Source: JBCBXA01 sp039816825
Lineage (GTDB): Bacteria > Pseudomonadota > Alphaproteobacteria > Rhizobiales > Rhizobiaceae
NCBI GenBank assembly: GCA_039816825.1
Contig: JBCBXA010000130.1
Span: 1-6,606 of the forward strand
Direction: 5' to 3'
Length of the DNA: 6,606 nt
The stretch's first letter is position 1. Each line of letters begins with the position of its first letter. Position numbers and translations under genes: made by a program. Under the pieces are notes generated by a model, which saw only the letters and a program-made list of their open reading frames with translations, searched no databases and had not been told where the DNA came from. Below, piece after piece: positions 6,257-6,606 of the stretch.

Positions 6257-6304
6257 GAACAGTGGCAGAAGCACTCGCAAGAACACTGGCAAAAACACTG
6301 GCAA
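6257..6304 (+). repeat. Four degenerate 12-base tandem repeats
   Basis: Four consecutive units (6257-6268, 6269-6280, 6281-6292, 6293-6304) resemble GAACACTGGCAA. The last two differ at one base and the first two are more diverged. Twelve is a multiple of three, so the unit stays in the yacG frame, where it would read RTVA, EALA, RTLA, KTLA beyond the stop codon. Whether the repeat does anything is unknown. It lies between yacG and the tRNA-Phe promoter. Confidence 0.6.
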
Positions 6305-6320
6305 CCCTCGCCAATTCGGC

Positions 6321-6349
6321 TGGACAGCATTCCTGCTGTTTCCTATAAG
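6321..6349 (+). promoter_or_regulatory. Sigma-70-type promoter of tRNA-Phe
   Basis: TGGACA (6321-6326, five of six to TTGACA) and TATAAG (6344-6349, five of six to TATAAT) are separated by exactly 17 bases. Transcription should start near 6356, about 23 bases before the mature tRNA at 6379. The -35 end and spacer also form a perfect hairpin, ACAGCA (6324-6329) with TGCTGT (6334-6339) around TTCC. This could instead help end the infA-maf-yacG transcript, although no T run follows. Confidence 0.75.
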
Positions 6350-6378
6350 CCAGCAGTCGGGGTCGAGCGCCCCAGTAT

Positions 6379-6454
6379 GCCCGGATAGCTCAGTTGGTAG
6401 AGCAGCGGATTGAAAATCCGCGTGTCGGTGGTTCGAATCCGCCTCCGGGCACCA
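6379..6454 (+). tRNA. tRNA-Phe (anticodon GAA)
   Basis: The tRNA is complete at 76 bases. The acceptor is GCCCGGA paired with TCCGGGC. The D arm is GCTC/GAGC. The anticodon stem GCGGA/TCCGC has loop TTGAAAA, giving anticodon GAA for UUC and UUU. The T arm is GGTGG/CCGCC with loop TTCGAAT. The discriminator is A and the CCA end is encoded. A T-rich stretch (CTTCTTTT) follows immediately and may help end transcription. A strong promoter lies directly upstream, so it is likely transcribed on its own. Confidence 0.98.
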
Positions 6455-6474
6455 CTTCTTTTACAGAACTGACC

Positions 6475-6606
6475 CTAAGCACCTGACCTGGCAGCTCGCC
6501 ATGACAGCAGGATCGAGCCCGCGTAAAGCGCCGTCAGGGCGACCATGGAATACCAGGGATAGGTGAACAGCACCGCCGTGGCAAAGACCGCGGCGAGCAG
6601 CACAAG
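6475..6606 (-). CDS. C-terminal end of a membrane protein, probably CDP-diacylglycerol-serine O-phosphatidyltransferase (PssA)
   Basis: The last 43 codons of a minus-strand gene run in from the right edge and end at a TAG (6475-6477). The segment is almost all hydrophobic: a first membrane helix (LVLLAAVFATAVLF), a short TYPWYSM turn, a second helix (VALTALYAGSILL), and a basic tail with WRAARSGA. Two closing helices joined by a YPW turn resemble, from memory, the C-terminus of alphaproteobacterial PssA, the CDP-alcohol phosphatidyltransferase that makes phosphatidylserine at the inner membrane. The catalytic CDP-alcohol motif would be outside the window. The membrane-protein call is firm; the family is a moderate guess, and another CDP-alcohol transferase or an unrelated membrane protein is possible. 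It is convergent with tRNA-Phe, 20 bases away. Confidence 0.5.
   Translation of the reverse strand, partial: LVLLAAVFATAVLFTYPWYSMVALTALYAGSILLSWRAARSGA

Noticed and set aside
1..6606. CRISPR, defence, toxin-antitoxin or other novel multi-gene system
   Set aside because: No spaced repeats, nuclease, transposase or small toxin-antitoxin pair was found. Apart from the integrase end, the window is conserved housekeeping DNA.

Overview
This window is ordinary chromosomal DNA from an alphaproteobacterium, most likely of the Hyphomicrobiales (Rhizobiales) type. The evidence is the G+C-rich coding sequence and a gene order that, from memory, is characteristic of that class: murA, a DUF2948 gene, hisD, a UPF0262 gene, a low-molecular-weight phosphatase gene, infA, maf and yacG. 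DUF2948 and UPF0262 are essentially alphaproteobacterial families. I cannot name the genus.

Layout. Positions 1-345 hold the C-terminal end of a tyrosine recombinase (integrase) whose frame looks broken upstream. Sixty bases on is a tRNA-Thr(GGT) gene on the minus strand, with its 3' end towards the integrase. This is the usual edge of an integrated element lying to the left of the window. From 480 to 936 there is a leader region that contains an easily missed 58-residue basic protein, which appears to start at a CTG codon behind a perfect GGAGG ribosome site.

From 937 to 4990, five plus-strand genes (murA, DUF2948, hisD, UPF0262, phosphatase) are separated by 4, 53, 1 and 3 bases and look like one transcription unit. 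A 159-base gap with a possible promoter and a leader hairpin precedes a second unit of infA, maf and yacG (gaps of 4 and 1 bases). A well-formed sigma-70 promoter then drives tRNA-Phe(GAA). The window ends inside a minus-strand membrane protein gene, probably pssA.

How the genes fit together. The clusters mix housekeeping roles: the first committed step of peptidoglycan synthesis (MurA), the last two steps of histidine synthesis (HisD), translation initiation (IF-1), nucleotide-pool cleaning (Maf), a gyrase-inhibitor zinc protein (YacG), a phosphatase, and two conserved families without known function. All eight full-length, recognised proteins keep their expected motifs, and none of those genes looks broken. 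I found no CRISPR array, insertion sequence, toxin-antitoxin pair or defence system, and no clear sign of a new multi-gene system. The points most worth a second look are the CTG-start small gene, the integrase/tRNA-Thr junction, the GGA-loop hairpin before infA, and the in-frame 12-base repeat after yacG.
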